Source: Saccharibacillus brassicae | GTDB lineage: Bacteria; Bacillota; Bacilli; Paenibacillales; Paenibacillaceae | Length of the DNA stretch: 64,000 nt | Direction of reading: 5' to 3' | Assembly: GCF_006542275.1 (NCBI RefSeq) | Contig: NZ_CP041217.1 | Span: forward strand, 2,403,501-2,467,500 | Part shown: piece by piece, positions 28,740 through 37,420 of the stretch | Layout of the letters: every line of letters starts with the position of its first letter | Numbering within the stretch: the stretch's first letter is position 1 | Notes under the pieces: generated by a model | Told to the model about the DNA's origin: nothing | What the model saw: only the letters and a program-made list of their open reading frames with translations | The model's database searches: none | Program-made: the position numbers and the translations under genes

Positions 28740-29819
28740 CTAATCCCCGACATACCGGTCGTAAATCGTGCGCGCCCGAACGGGATCGTCCGTCCCCTGC
28801 ACAAGCACCCGCCCGTCCGCGAACAGCACGATCCGCTCGCCGCCCGGCAGCTCGGCCCGGATCAGGTACGGATTCGCTTTGAGGCTGCGCGCCGCCGGCG
28901 CAAGGCGCCGCTGCCACGATTCCAGCTCGAACGGCGCGTGTCCCGCGATCTGGATCGAATCGCGGCCGCACAGCGACAGCGTCGTCTCCGCTTCGCGGGC
29001 GAGCGCCGGATATTCCCGCAGCCCGCAGCAGGGACAGTCCGGCCGCGCGCGCACCGAACCGAGTTCGTGCTGGCGATTGTTCCAGACGTCGATGGACAGC
29101 AGCGTGCCGCGCCGCGCTTCGCGGTCGCCCACGAGATATTTGAGCGCTTCGGCCGCCTGGTAGGAAGCGACGATATCGACGATCGGCGCGATCACGCCGA
29201 CCGTGTCGCACGTCTCGCCGCCGGAATCGGCGGTCGGGATGAAGCAGCGCAGGCACGGCGTCTCGCCCGGCACGAAGATCGCGCTCATCCCTCTCGACCC
29301 GACCGCGCCGCCGTACACGAACGGAATACCGTGCGCGTAGCAGGCGTCGTTGAGCAGGAACCGCGTCCGGAAATTGTCCGTTCCGTCCAGTACCAGGTCG
29401 ACGCCGTCCAGCAGCTGCGCGATATTGCCGGGCGTCACGTCGGCAAACACCGCTTCGATCTCCACGGACGAGTTGATCCGCTTCAGCTTGCTCTCTGCCG
29501 CCACCACTTTGGGCAGCGACCGCTCCGCGTCTTCTTCGTCGTACAGCATCTGCCGCTGCAAGTTGCTGCGCTCCACGTAATCGCGGTCCGCCATGCGCAC
29601 CTTGCCGACGCCGGCGCGGACCATATGGTTCGCCAGCACCGTGCCGAGCGCGCCCATGCCGACAATGCACACGGCGCGTTCCGACAGCTTGCGCTGTCCT
29701 TCGGCGCCGATCGGCGCGAACAGCTTCTGCCGGGAGTACCGTTCGTCGTCCGCCCCGCCGCCTGCTTGCGCAGCGGCGTTCCGGGTTATTTCCGTTGTTT
29801 TCGATAGGTCGTCGTTCAT
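28740..29819 (-). CDS. thiF: ThiS adenylyltransferase ThiF (E1-like)
   Basis: 359 residues. The ATP-binding Rossmann motif is VGMGALGTVLANHM; DRDYVERSNLQRQ and DGTDNFRTRFLLNDAC are E1/MoeB signatures. Zinc cysteine pairs occur in CLRC and CPCC. It activates the C-terminus of ThiS. First gene of the operon; the ATG at 29819 follows GGGGAGGA and lies 33 bp after the riboswitch terminator. Confidence 0.93.
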   Translation of the reverse strand: MNDDLSKTTEITRNAAAQAGGGADDERYSRQKLFAPIGAEGQRKLSERAVCIVGMGALGTVLANHMVRAGVGKVRMADRDYVERSNLQRQMLYDEEDAERSLPKVVAAESKLKRINSSVEIEAVFADVTPGNIAQLLDGVDLVLDGTDNFRTRFLLNDACYAHGIPFVYGGAVGSRGMSAIFVPGETPCLRCFIPTADSGGETCDTVGVIAPIVDIVASYQAAEALKYLVGDREARRGTLLSIDVWNNRQHELGSVRARPDCPCCGLREYPALAREAETTLSLCGRDSIQIAGHAPFELESWQRRLAPAARSLKANPYLIRAELPGGERIVLFADGRVLVQGTDDPVRARTIYDRYVGD

Positions 29820-29851
29820 GATCGTCCTCCCCGCTTTGTGCGTGAACAAAC

Positions 29852-29886
29852 AAAAAAGCCATTCGGAGAATACACGAATGGCTTGA
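29852..29886 (-). terminator. Riboswitch-controlled intrinsic terminator
   Basis: AAGCCATTCG pairs with CGAATGGCTT and is followed by six T on the minus strand. It is the expression platform of the TPP riboswitch: its CGAATG arm can alternatively pair with CATTCG at the end of the aptamer. Confidence 0.85.
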
Positions 29887-29892
29887 ACAATT

Positions 29893-29990
29893 CGAATGAG
29901 GTTCTCTACGCCAGCATTACCTGGATCAGATTAACGGTCCGGGGCACAAGGCTCCCATCTCAGCCGGACTTCATCCAGCACCCGCATTCA
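29893..29990 (-). ncRNA. TPP riboswitch (THI element)
   Basis: Conserved thi-box parts appear in order on the minus strand: GGGTGC, CTGAGATGGGA, then CTGATCCAGGTAATGCTGGCG, cut here to its recognisable GGTAATGCTGGCG core. P1 can form between GAATGCGGGT and ACCTCATTC. Binding of thiamine pyrophosphate should stabilise P1, free the downstream terminator and switch off thiF-thiE-thiS-thiG-thiO. Confidence 0.95.
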
Positions 29991-30006
29991 TATTCGGTTT
30001 GAATTC

Positions 30007-30035
30007 AGCATAACGAATCGTTCGACGCTTGGCAA
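30007..30035 (-). promoter_or_regulatory. Promoter of the thiamine operon
   Basis: Minus strand: TTGCCA (30035-30030), 17 bp, TATGCT (30012-30007), placing transcription start about 10 bp before the aptamer. Confidence 0.65.
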
Positions 30036-30267
30036 CGGGGAGATCGGCCGGCGATTCGACTTTTTTTGCGCCAAGCGTACGCGATACCTGTTTAGGAGAA
30101 GCCGTTATGAGTTTATAACAGAACATACTTAGTAGAAATCCGTCTTTTTCCGACATTATCTACGTTTATTCGCTCTCTTTTTCATACTCCTATTCCTATT
30201 TTACGCAAATATTTTAATAAATGGTTTTTTCTTTGTCCCGAAACGTTTATTTATTTGGAGGTGCGCT
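30036..30267. other. Intergenic region upstream of the thiamine operon and sensor kinase
   Basis: The remaining bases between the thi promoter and the kinase gene are AT-rich toward 30260. A TTTTACG...TTTTAATAA region before the kinase may hold its promoter, but no clear hexamer pair was seen. A 61-residue open frame on the minus strand here has no support. Confidence 0.5.
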
Positions 30268-31581
30268 TTGCTTAAGACGAGTTATATCGACGTGATGGAC
30301 GTTTTGTCCGAAAAATTGTACGCCTCGGCCGCCCAAATCGTGGATACGGCCTGCAAGATCATTCCCGCGAACACGTTTTGCATCGCGTTGAGCGACGAAT
30401 ACGAGACCAAAGTGCTCAATACGATCAACCGGAGCGCCGTCATTTTACAGGAAGGACTCGTGATCGACCACACCGATTCCTACTGCCATCTGGTGACCGA
30501 ACACGGCCCCGAGCCGCTCGTGATCGACGACAACCGGAACCACCCGCTGACCCGGAATATGGACGTGACCCCTTTTATCGGCGGCTGCTCGTTCATGGGC
30601 GTCACGATCAAGGACGGCGACGGCCGCGTGTTCGGCTCGTTGTGCGCGTTCGACGACAACTTTTACGCGTATCAACCGCAGGACGTCGAGCTGCTGCAAT
30701 CGCTGGCCGCTTTTTTCGAAAATATGCTAACCCTCGACCATACGTACCAGAAATGGCGCGAAGCCGAGCAGGAACGGAAAAAGACGCTCGAAGAAAAAGC
30801 GAATCTGCTCGCCATTCTCAGCCACGAGATCCGCACCCCGATGAACGCGATTCTGAACATGGGCGAGATGCTCGAATCGACGCATCTGTCGGAGACGCAG
30901 CGGCAGTATTTGCGGCTGATCCATTCCAGCGGCAGTTCCCTCATGACGATCCTCAATCAGATCCTGGATTATTCCAAGCTCGATTCCGGCAAAATGGAAG
31001 TCGTGTACGAACCGTTCTCGCTCAGGGGCTGCCTGGTCGAAGTGCTGCAGCTGTTCCGCTCGGAAGCCGCCCGCAAAAACGTCAAGCTGAACGAGGTCAT
31101 TCCGATGCATATGCCGGATCTCTGGATCGGGGACGAGAACAAAATCCGGCAGATCCTGATCAACCTGCTGTCCAACGCGCTGAAGTTCACGGAAGAAGGC
31201 GAGATCCGGATCGAAGCTTACGTCTCCGCCGAATCCGGAACAGGCCGGGAGACGAGTCTAGCGGTGCTGCCGCTGTCGTCCGCCTCGGGCGCCGCGCTCG
31301 AAGACGACCGCGAGGCCAACGTGCATCTGACGTTCACCGTCACCGATACCGGCAGCGGCATCTCGGAAGACAAGCAGCCGCTGCTGTTCCAGGCGTTCAC
31401 GCAGCTGCATACGGCCAACTACGTCAACCGCTACGGCGGCACCGGGCTCGGCCTGTCGATCTGCAAGCAGCTCGTCGACCTGATGAACGGCGAGCTGCGG
31501 CTGAAGCATTCGTCGGCGACAGGCAGCTGCTTCTCGTTCAGCCTGCCGGTCGAGCTGCCCGAATCGGCCTGGGGCCGGTAA
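30268..31581 (+). CDS. GAF-domain sensor histidine kinase (orphan, TTG start)
   Basis: 437 residues with no membrane helix. GAF domain at about 20-155 (SDEYETKVLNTIN to VFGSLCAFDD); the H-box LAILSHEIRTPMNAILNMGEML at about 186-207; HATPase_c with ENKIRQILINLLSNALKF and GGTGLGLSICKQL. A cytosolic ligand or redox cue is likely. The TTG start at 30268 is set by TTTGGAGG seven bases upstream; the first ATG is at codon 9. No response regulator is adjacent, so its partner is unknown. Confidence 0.88.
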   Translation: MLKTSYIDVMDVLSEKLYASAAQIVDTACKIIPANTFCIALSDEYETKVLNTINRSAVILQEGLVIDHTDSYCHLVTEHGPEPLVIDDNRNHPLTRNMDVTPFIGGCSFMGVTIKDGDGRVFGSLCAFDDNFYAYQPQDVELLQSLAAFFENMLTLDHTYQKWREAEQERKKTLEEKANLLAILSHEIRTPMNAILNMGEMLESTHLSETQRQYLRLIHSSGSSLMTILNQILDYSKLDSGKMEVVYEPFSLRGCLVEVLQLFRSEAARKNVKLNEVIPMHMPDLWIGDENKIRQILINLLSNALKFTEEGEIRIEAYVSAESGTGRETSLAVLPLSSASGAALEDDREANVHLTFTVTDTGSGISEDKQPLLFQAFTQLHTANYVNRYGGTGLGLSICKQLVDLMNGELRLKHSSATGSCFSFSLPVELPESAWGR

Positions 31582-31725
31582 GCGGGCGGTAAGCCGACTG
31601 GCCGGCGAACCATCGGAGCATCGGGCTGTCTGGTGAAATCCAAGCGGCCCGGGCCGGTCGTTCCGCTTCCTGCGCTTTTCGTATAATTCCGTATAAGCAT
31701 GCATGTTCAAGTCCGGAACTTTAAA

Positions 31726-31913
31726 CCTGCGTGCCGCGAACGTCCGTACTCCAAGTACGGACGTTTTTGGTATGCCCTGCCTGCTAACGTCCGTACTTCA
31801 GTAGGGGCGTTTTCGTATGCTCTCCCTTCCAAATGTCCGATCTTGGTGCGACGGGCATTTTTGGCGTGCCTGGTCTGCGAATGTTCGAAAATTGCGGCTC
31901 GATCCGTTCTTTT
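31726..31913 (+). repeat. Array of four degenerate 44-50 bp hairpin repeats
   Basis: Units begin near 31726, 31776, 31821 and 31870. The first is a near-perfect terminator (CGTCCGTACT/AGTACGGACG, then TTTTT, 31741-31767) and probably ends the kinase transcript. Units 2 and 3 keep the layout (lead CCTGCNTGC, stem, TTTT, GTATGC or similar) with altered stems; unit 4 is further decayed. Confidence 0.7.
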
Positions 31914-31981
31914 CCGCGTCCAATGTCAGGTTTTGCTATGAAAATACGTACGTATTTCCGGCTGAGCGCTCAAATTTGCGA

Positions 31982-32035
31982 TTGACAGCGCTCCCTGTAT
32001 ACCGATATATTTAGTGATGTTGATAATCATTATCA
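31982..32035 (+). promoter_or_regulatory. Iron-regulated promoter with perfect Fur box
   Basis: TTGACA (31982-31987), 18 bp, TATATT (32006-32011). TGATAATCATTATCA (32021-32035) is an exact 7-1-7 Fur site over the transcription start, so Fur with iron should shut off the transporter operon. Confidence 0.92.
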
Positions 32036-32124
32036 GAATCATATTTCTCATTTTATTGCATTTTTATTCACCGCGTAGACTTTTGCTCCACCCAATAAGC
32101 TTTCCACACAGAGAGGGGTTCATC

Positions 32125-33225
32125 ATGAACAGAAAAAGAAAATATTCGCTCCTGACCGCCATGATCTCGATTCTGCTGGTTCTGGCGCTCGTCGGCTGCG
32201 GCGCGCAGCCGGCCGCTACGACTCCCGATTCGGCGACGACCGAAACGGCTCCGGCCGCGGACACGACGACAGCTGCCGAAGAAGAACCGGCTGCCGCCGA
32301 CGCTTCGGCCATGGAATACCCGGTTACGATCAAGGGCGCGCTGGGCGATGCCGTGATCGAGAGCAAGCCTGAACGGATCGTCACGATCCAATGGGGCAAC
32401 CAGGACGTAGCGCTCGCTTTGGGCGTCGTACCGGACGGTTTCTCCGCCGCCAACTTCGGCGTACAGGACGACAGCGGACTGCTGCCGTGGACGAAGGAAA
32501 AGCTGGACGAGCTCGGCGCAGCCGACCCGAACGTGTTCCAGGACACGGACGGCCTCGACTTCGAAGCGATCTCCGATACCAAGCCGGACGTGATCCTCGC
32601 CGCTTATTCCGGCATCACGCAGGAAGATTACGACACGCTGAGCGAGATCGCTCCGGTCGTCGCTTACCCGACGTCCCCGTGGACGACCAAATGGCGCGAG
32701 CAGGTTCAACTGATCGCCCAGGGCATGGGCATGCCGGCCGAAGGCGAGAAGCTGATCGCCGACACCGAAACGCTCATTAACGAGAAATTCGCCGCCTACC
32801 CGCAGCTCAAGGACAAAAAAATCGCCTGGGTCAACTTCTCCTCCGACGATCTGTCCAAGCTGCACATCTACACGCCGGTCGATACGCGCGTCTCGTTCCT
32901 CGAAGAGATGGGCCTGACTTACCCGGAGAGCATCACTTCGCTGATTACCGATCCGGACAGCTACTCGCTTGAATTGAGCGCGGAGAACGCCCAGGCGCTG
33001 AACGACGTCGACCTGATCGTCGGCTACGGCGACGACCAGCTGCTCGAAGCGCTGCAGGCCGATCCGCTGCTCGGCAAAATCCCGGCCATCGAACGCGGTT
33101 CCGTCGCTTTCATCACGGCGGATACGCCGCTCGTCGCGGCCGGAACGCCGACGCCGCTGTCGATCGCGTACACGATCGACGATTACATGAAGCTGCTCGG
33201 CGCTGCCGCCGACAAGGTTAAATAA
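32125..33225 (+). CDS. Iron-siderophore ABC transporter substrate-binding lipoprotein
   Basis: 366 residues. Signal peptide with lipobox LVGC (Cys about 25), then an acidic Ala/Thr/Glu linker, then a periplasmic-binding fold of the FepB/FhuD type (KPERIVTIQWGNQDVALALG to the ITADTPL region). It captures ferric siderophore at the membrane surface and delivers it to the two permeases encoded behind it. GAGAGGGG serves as ribosome site. First gene of the Fur-controlled operon; which siderophore it binds cannot be told. Confidence 0.92.
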   Translation: MNRKRKYSLLTAMISILLVLALVGCGAQPAATTPDSATTETAPAADTTTAAEEEPAAADASAMEYPVTIKGALGDAVIESKPERIVTIQWGNQDVALALGVVPDGFSAANFGVQDDSGLLPWTKEKLDELGAADPNVFQDTDGLDFEAISDTKPDVILAAYSGITQEDYDTLSEIAPVVAYPTSPWTTKWREQVQLIAQGMGMPAEGEKLIADTETLINEKFAAYPQLKDKKIAWVNFSSDDLSKLHIYTPVDTRVSFLEEMGLTYPESITSLITDPDSYSLELSAENAQALNDVDLIVGYGDDQLLEALQADPLLGKIPAIERGSVAFITADTPLVAAGTPTPLSIAYTIDDYMKLLGAAADKVK

Positions 33226-33230
33226 ACAAG

Positions 33231-34271
33231 ATGAACCCGATTACGGTCTCGAGCGATCACCGTCCGAGTCCGCACATCCCGAAGCATTTCCTTACGGTAC
33301 TGATCGTGAGCCTGATCCTGCTGGGAGCGAGTATTCTCGCCTCCCTCGCATTCGGCTCGCGGGCAGTGCCGTTTCACGATTTGATCGACGGTTTGTTTCG
33401 TCCGGAGAACGACTCCTACGAAGCGAACATCGTTCGAAAACGGATCTCCCGGACCGTGTTCAGCCTGTTCTGCGGCGCGGCGCTCGGCGTATCCGGCTCG
33501 CTGATGCAGGCCGTGACGCGCAATCCGATCGCCGATCCGAGCATACTGGGCGTGAATACGGGAGCTTCTCTGTTCGTGGTGTGCGGCATGGCTTTCCTGA
33601 ATATGACGACGGCCAGCCAATACATCTGGCTGGCAATGGCCGGCGCCGCGCTTACGGCGGTATTCGTGTTCGGCGTCGGTTCCCTGGGGCGCGGCGGAGC
33701 CACGCCTATCAAGCTGATTCTGGCCGGAGCGGCCACGAGCGCGGCTCTCTCCTCGCTCGTCACGGCCATCCTGATCCCGCGTTCCCACGTCATGGACCAG
33801 TTCCGCTTCTGGCAGGTCGGCAGCGTCGGGTCGGGCACGTGGAGCAGTATCGGAACGTTCCTCCCGTTCCTGCTCGTCGGCCTGCTGATCGGCTTCCTCA
33901 CTTCGCCGGCGCTTAACGCGCTGGCGCTCGGCGACGAGACCGCCAAAGGCCTCGGCGTCAAGACCGGCACGCTGCGGCTGATCGCGGCGCTCGCCGGCGT
34001 GATCCTGTGCGGCGCGACGACCGCGCTGGCCGGGCCCATCGGCTTCATCGGCCTGCTGGCGACCCATGTGGTCCGCCTCATGGTCGGACCGGACCTGCGC
34101 TTCGTCATTCCGCTGTCGGCCGTCGCGGGCGCGATCATCCTGACGGTATCCGACGTCTTCGGCCGGCTGATCGGCAGTCCGGGCGAACTTGAAGTCGGCG
34201 TCGTGACCGCCTTCGTCGGCGCTCCGATTCTGATCATTCTGGCGATGAGAGCGAAGGTGCGTTCCTTATGA
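33231..34271 (+). CDS. FecCD-family iron-siderophore permease, subunit 1
   Basis: 346 residues, about nine or ten membrane helices. Family signatures are RKRISRTVFSLFCGAALGVSGSLMQAVTRNPIADPSILGVNTGAS and the coupling-helix region GPIGFIGLLATHVVRLMVG, which contacts the ATPase. It forms a heterodimer with the next gene product. It starts 5 bp after the binding-protein stop with a weak ribosome site. Confidence 0.93.
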   Translation: MNPITVSSDHRPSPHIPKHFLTVLIVSLILLGASILASLAFGSRAVPFHDLIDGLFRPENDSYEANIVRKRISRTVFSLFCGAALGVSGSLMQAVTRNPIADPSILGVNTGASLFVVCGMAFLNMTTASQYIWLAMAGAALTAVFVFGVGSLGRGGATPIKLILAGAATSAALSSLVTAILIPRSHVMDQFRFWQVGSVGSGTWSSIGTFLPFLLVGLLIGFLTSPALNALALGDETAKGLGVKTGTLRLIAALAGVILCGATTALAGPIGFIGLLATHVVRLMVGPDLRFVIPLSAVAGAIILTVSDVFGRLIGSPGELEVGVVTAFVGAPILIILAMRAKVRSL

Positions 34272-35323
34272 CCCTGACTTCCAAACTCGCGGTGCCGGCG
34301 GCGTCCGTCGAATTCATCCGCGCGGGCCGGCGGCAGCGGGCGCGCCGCTGGATGCTCGTGACCGGCATCCTCACGCTGATCGCCGTCTCGCTGTGCGCCG
34401 CCATGCTGATGCTCGGCAATACGATCTATCCGCTCGACCAGGTCGTTCGCGCCCTGTCCGGCGAGAAGATCAAAGGCGTCTCGTTCGCCGTCGGCACGCT
34501 TCGCCTGCCGCGCATGCTGGCCGGCTTGTTCGCCGGCTTCGCGTTCGGCATCGCCGGCTACACGTTCCAGACGCTGCTGCGCAATCCGCTCGCCAATCCG
34601 AACGTGATCGGCGTTACGTCCGGCGCAAGCGCGGCCGCCGTCTTCTGCCTGACCGTGCTTCAGGCAAGCGGCGCGGTCACGTCCGCCGCGGCTGTAGGCG
34701 GCGGACTTGTCACCGTGATCGTCATCTACATCTTGGCCCGCGGCAAGATCTTCTCGATCGGGCGGCTGATCCTGATCGGCATCGGCATTCAGGCCATGCT
34801 CGACTCGGTCATCTCGTACCTGCTGCTGATCAGTTCGGAAAAAGACGTCCCGGCGGCGATCCGCTGGCTGTCGGGCAGCCTGAACGGTTCCAAGATGAGC
34901 GAACTGCCGCCGCTCGTCCTCATCGTGCTGATCTGCACGCCGATCCTGATGGTGCTGGGCAAGCATCTGCACGTGCTGGAACTCGGCGAACAGACCGCCT
35001 CTTCGCTCGGCGTCAGCACGGACAAGACGCGCATCGCGCTGATCGTCTGCGCAGTGTTCGTCGTCTCGATCGCGACCGCGACGACGGGACCGATCGCTTT
35101 CGTCTCGTTTCTGGCCGGACCGATCGCCAAACGGCTCGTCGGCAGCGGCTTCCACGGTCTGATCCCGGCGGGGCTCGTCGGCATCAATCTCGTGCTGGCC
35201 GCCGATCTGATCGGGCAGTTCGCTTTCGTCTACCGCTTCCCCGTGGGCGTCGTCACCGGCCTGCTCGGAGCGCCGTACCTGATCTTCCTGTTAATCCGCA
35301 TGAATCAGAAAGGGGAATTGTGA
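34268..35323 (+). CDS. FecCD-family iron-siderophore permease, subunit 2
   Basis: 351 residues. Same family as the preceding gene: LRLPRMLAGLFAGFAFGIAGYTFQTLLRNPLANPNVIGVTSGASA and the GPIAFVSFLAGPIAKRLVG coupling region. It overlaps the first permease by ATGA and the ATPase gene by one base, so the three are translationally coupled and probably made in fixed ratio. Confidence 0.93.
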   Translation: MTLTSKLAVPAASVEFIRAGRRQRARRWMLVTGILTLIAVSLCAAMLMLGNTIYPLDQVVRALSGEKIKGVSFAVGTLRLPRMLAGLFAGFAFGIAGYTFQTLLRNPLANPNVIGVTSGASAAAVFCLTVLQASGAVTSAAAVGGGLVTVIVIYILARGKIFSIGRLILIGIGIQAMLDSVISYLLLISSEKDVPAAIRWLSGSLNGSKMSELPPLVLIVLICTPILMVLGKHLHVLELGEQTASSLGVSTDKTRIALIVCAVFVVSIATATTGPIAFVSFLAGPIAKRLVGSGFHGLIPAGLVGINLVLAADLIGQFAFVYRFPVGVVTGLLGAPYLIFLLIRMNQKGEL

Positions 35324-36138
35324 TGAAGCCGAACCATATTTTCCGGGCCGAGCAGGTCGTCGCGGGCTACGAGCACAAGACGGTCATCAACGGCGTGGAC
35401 CTGACGATTCCGGGCAGCCGGATCAGCGTCATCATCGGCTCGAACGGCTGCGGCAAATCGACGCTGCTCAAAGCGCTCGCCCGGCTGATCAAGCCGACTT
35501 CGGGCAGCATTACGCTCGACGGCAAGCCGATCGCCAAATATCCGTCCAAGCAGCTGGCCCGGATCATCGGGCTGCTGCCGCAGTCCCCGATCGTGCCGGA
35601 AGGCATCTCCGTCGCCGATCTCGTCGGCCGGGGACGCTTCCCGCACCAGTCGCTGCTCGGCGGCTGGTCCAAGCAGGACTACGCCGCTGTCGCCGAAGCG
35701 ATGGAGCTGATGGACATTACGGAGTTCGCCAACCACAATATCGACGAATTGTCGGGCGGCCAGCGTCAGCGCGTCTGGATCGCCATGGCCATGGCGCAGC
35801 AGACCGACATCCTGTTCCTCGACGAACCGACGACGTTTCTCGATATCACGTACCAGGTCGAGATTCTCGACCTGCTGACCGACCTCAACCGCAAGCACGG
35901 CACGACCATCGTCATGGTGCTGCACGACATCAATCTGTCGGCGCGCTACGCCGACCATATCTTCGCGCTTCAGGAAGGACGGCTGGTCGCCGAAGGCACG
36001 CCGTCCGAAGTGATCACGAGCGAGCGGATCAAGGACGTGTTCGGGCTGGACTGCGAAGTGATCGACGACCCCGTCTCCGGCAGCCCGATGGTCGTGCCCA
36101 AAGGGCGGCATCATATGGAGACGAGAGCGGCTTTGTAA
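35323..36138 (+). CDS. Iron-siderophore ABC transporter ATP-binding protein
   Basis: 271 residues. Walker A GSNGCGKSTLL, Q-loop region LLPQSP, signature LSGGQRQRVWIAMAMAQ, Walker B DILFLDEPTTFLD and switch His in VMVLHDINL. It energises the two FecCD permeases. The ATG at 35323 overlaps the permease TGA. Last gene of the operon, followed by a strong terminator. Confidence 0.95.
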   Translation: MKPNHIFRAEQVVAGYEHKTVINGVDLTIPGSRISVIIGSNGCGKSTLLKALARLIKPTSGSITLDGKPIAKYPSKQLARIIGLLPQSPIVPEGISVADLVGRGRFPHQSLLGGWSKQDYAAVAEAMELMDITEFANHNIDELSGGQRQRVWIAMAMAQQTDILFLDEPTTFLDITYQVEILDLLTDLNRKHGTTIVMVLHDINLSARYADHIFALQEGRLVAEGTPSEVITSERIKDVFGLDCEVIDDPVSGSPMVVPKGRHHMETRAAL

Positions 36139-36216
36139 GTCTGCCGGTCGCTTCGGTCTCGTACGCTGCTGCGTTTCTGCCCGTACTGTCCCGGCGGCGC
36201 CGTTTACGACGCAACG

Positions 36217-36262
36217 AAAAACCCCCGATCGCGCACCGGCGCGGATCGGGGGTTTTTCGTTG
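36217..36262. terminator. Strong bidirectional terminator
   Basis: AACGAAAAACCCCCGATC pairs with GATCGGGGGTTTTTCGTT. It ends the iron operon on the plus strand and the hydrolase gene on the minus strand. Confidence 0.9.
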
Positions 36263-36282
36263 CGATTTTCCGGAATAATAGA

Positions 36283-37299
36283 TCAATTCTTCTTCCCAAG
36301 CCCGTCCATAAAAGCGTCAAAGTCGGTCGCAATCTCCTGGGAAAGCGTATGGTGCAAATAATGGTCGCCTTCCATCGGAATCAATTTGCCGTGCGCCGAA
36401 TGGGCCACCTGCTCTTCGTGCAGGTCGGTCCAGTTCGTCACTTCGACGTCGTCCTGCTTGATGAACAGCAGCAGCGGCAGGTCGGCCGGGAACGTCGCGC
36501 CGGCTTCTTTGGCCTGATTGAAGTTTGAAGAGATATGGCTCATCTCGTTCAGCATCGTCTTGTTGTTGCCTTTGCGGTTCGTGATCATGCGCATCTGCTC
36601 TTTGGTCGACTCGTCGTAATCGAGCGCCGCGTAGGGATCGCCGCTGATTTTGGTCAGCATCCGCATCAGGCCGGACTGGCGCAGAAATTTGAACGTGCCG
36701 ATCGGCAGCTCCGTGTCCATGCCGCCCTGCGACGGGACGCTGGTGTCGATACCGGCGAACGCGATCACTTCGTCCGGATAGCGGTTCGCGTACTCCAGGC
36801 CGTACAGCCCCGCGATGGAATGGCCCATCAGCACGTAGCGTGTCAGTCCGAGCTGCTGCACCGCTTCATGGACTTCGCCGACGATGTTGTCGGTCGTCCG
36901 CTCTTTGTCCGTTCCGTCGCTGAGCCCGTAGCCGAAAGGCTCGACGGTGACGATCCGGTAGTCTTTCGCTTCCAGTTCCCGGATCAGCGGCTCGAAATCG
37001 AGCCCCGGCGCCGCCGTGCCGTAGCCCGGCAGCAGCACGATCGTCTCGGCGCCGTCCCCGTCGATCCGCACGTTCATCCGCTTGCCGTCCACTTCGACGA
37101 ACTGCCCGTACGGCTCGATCCGGGCTTCTTCCATGCTGCCCGCGACTTTGTCCGTCACGAACACGATCGCGAAGAACAGTACGATGATCCCCGCGAAGAT
37201 GCCCAATACGTTTCTTATGATTCGAAGCGGTTTACGCTTTTTTTTGATTTTGCCCGTCTCTGCCGCGCCGTTTCCGTTCTCGCTTTGTGCTGCCGCCAT
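36283..37299 (-). CDS. Membrane-tethered alpha/beta hydrolase
   Basis: 338 residues. A basic cytosolic stretch (KIKKKRKPLRIIR) precedes one membrane helix (about 30-49); the rest is an outside alpha/beta hydrolase. The nucleophile is the Ser in MGHSIAGL, the general base the His in EGDHYLHH, and the oxyanion loop LLPGYGTAAPG. The substrate is unknown; the family includes esterases and haloalkane dehalogenase-like enzymes. Start at 37299 follows CGGGAGTGG. It lies 121 bp downstream of the kinase/regulator pair on the same strand and may be co-transcribed with it. Confidence 0.82.
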   Translation of the reverse strand: MAAAQSENGNGAAETGKIKKKRKPLRIIRNVLGIFAGIIVLFFAIVFVTDKVAGSMEEARIEPYGQFVEVDGKRMNVRIDGDGAETIVLLPGYGTAAPGLDFEPLIRELEAKDYRIVTVEPFGYGLSDGTDKERTTDNIVGEVHEAVQQLGLTRYVLMGHSIAGLYGLEYANRYPDEVIAFAGIDTSVPSQGGMDTELPIGTFKFLRQSGLMRMLTKISGDPYAALDYDESTKEQMRMITNRKGNNKTMLNEMSHISSNFNQAKEAGATFPADLPLLLFIKQDDVEVTNWTDLHEEQVAHSAHGKLIPMEGDHYLHHTLSQEIATDFDAFMDGLGKKN

Positions 37300-37420
37300 G
37301 TCGATCCACTCCCGTTTCCATTTCTGTATTCCGGCCGCTTCAAGCTGCCGATACACCAAGCATAACCGGTCCGCATGGACGCTTCGTGACGGCAGTATGA
37401 ACGCAGCATGAACAGGACGT

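Larger units (their letters stand above)
31582..32124. other. Intergenic region: hairpin array then Fur-controlled promoter
   Basis: 543 bases without a credible gene. It contains four degenerate hairpin repeats (31726-31913), a strong sigma-A promoter (31982-32011), a perfect Fur box (32021-32035), and an untranslated leader of about 100 bases. An 80-residue frame across the hairpins is merely the repeat read through. Confidence 0.7.

Noticed and set aside
29971-30156. A 61-codon minus-strand frame at the thiamine promoter
   Set aside because: It overlaps the riboswitch promoter and leader and has no ribosome site.
31726-31913. A CRISPR array
   Set aside because: The repeats are degenerate, contain terminator hairpins and have no distinct spacers or cas genes.
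31699-31941. An 80-codon frame between the kinase and iron operon
   Set aside because: Its residues only repeat the hairpin-array sequence; no ribosome site.
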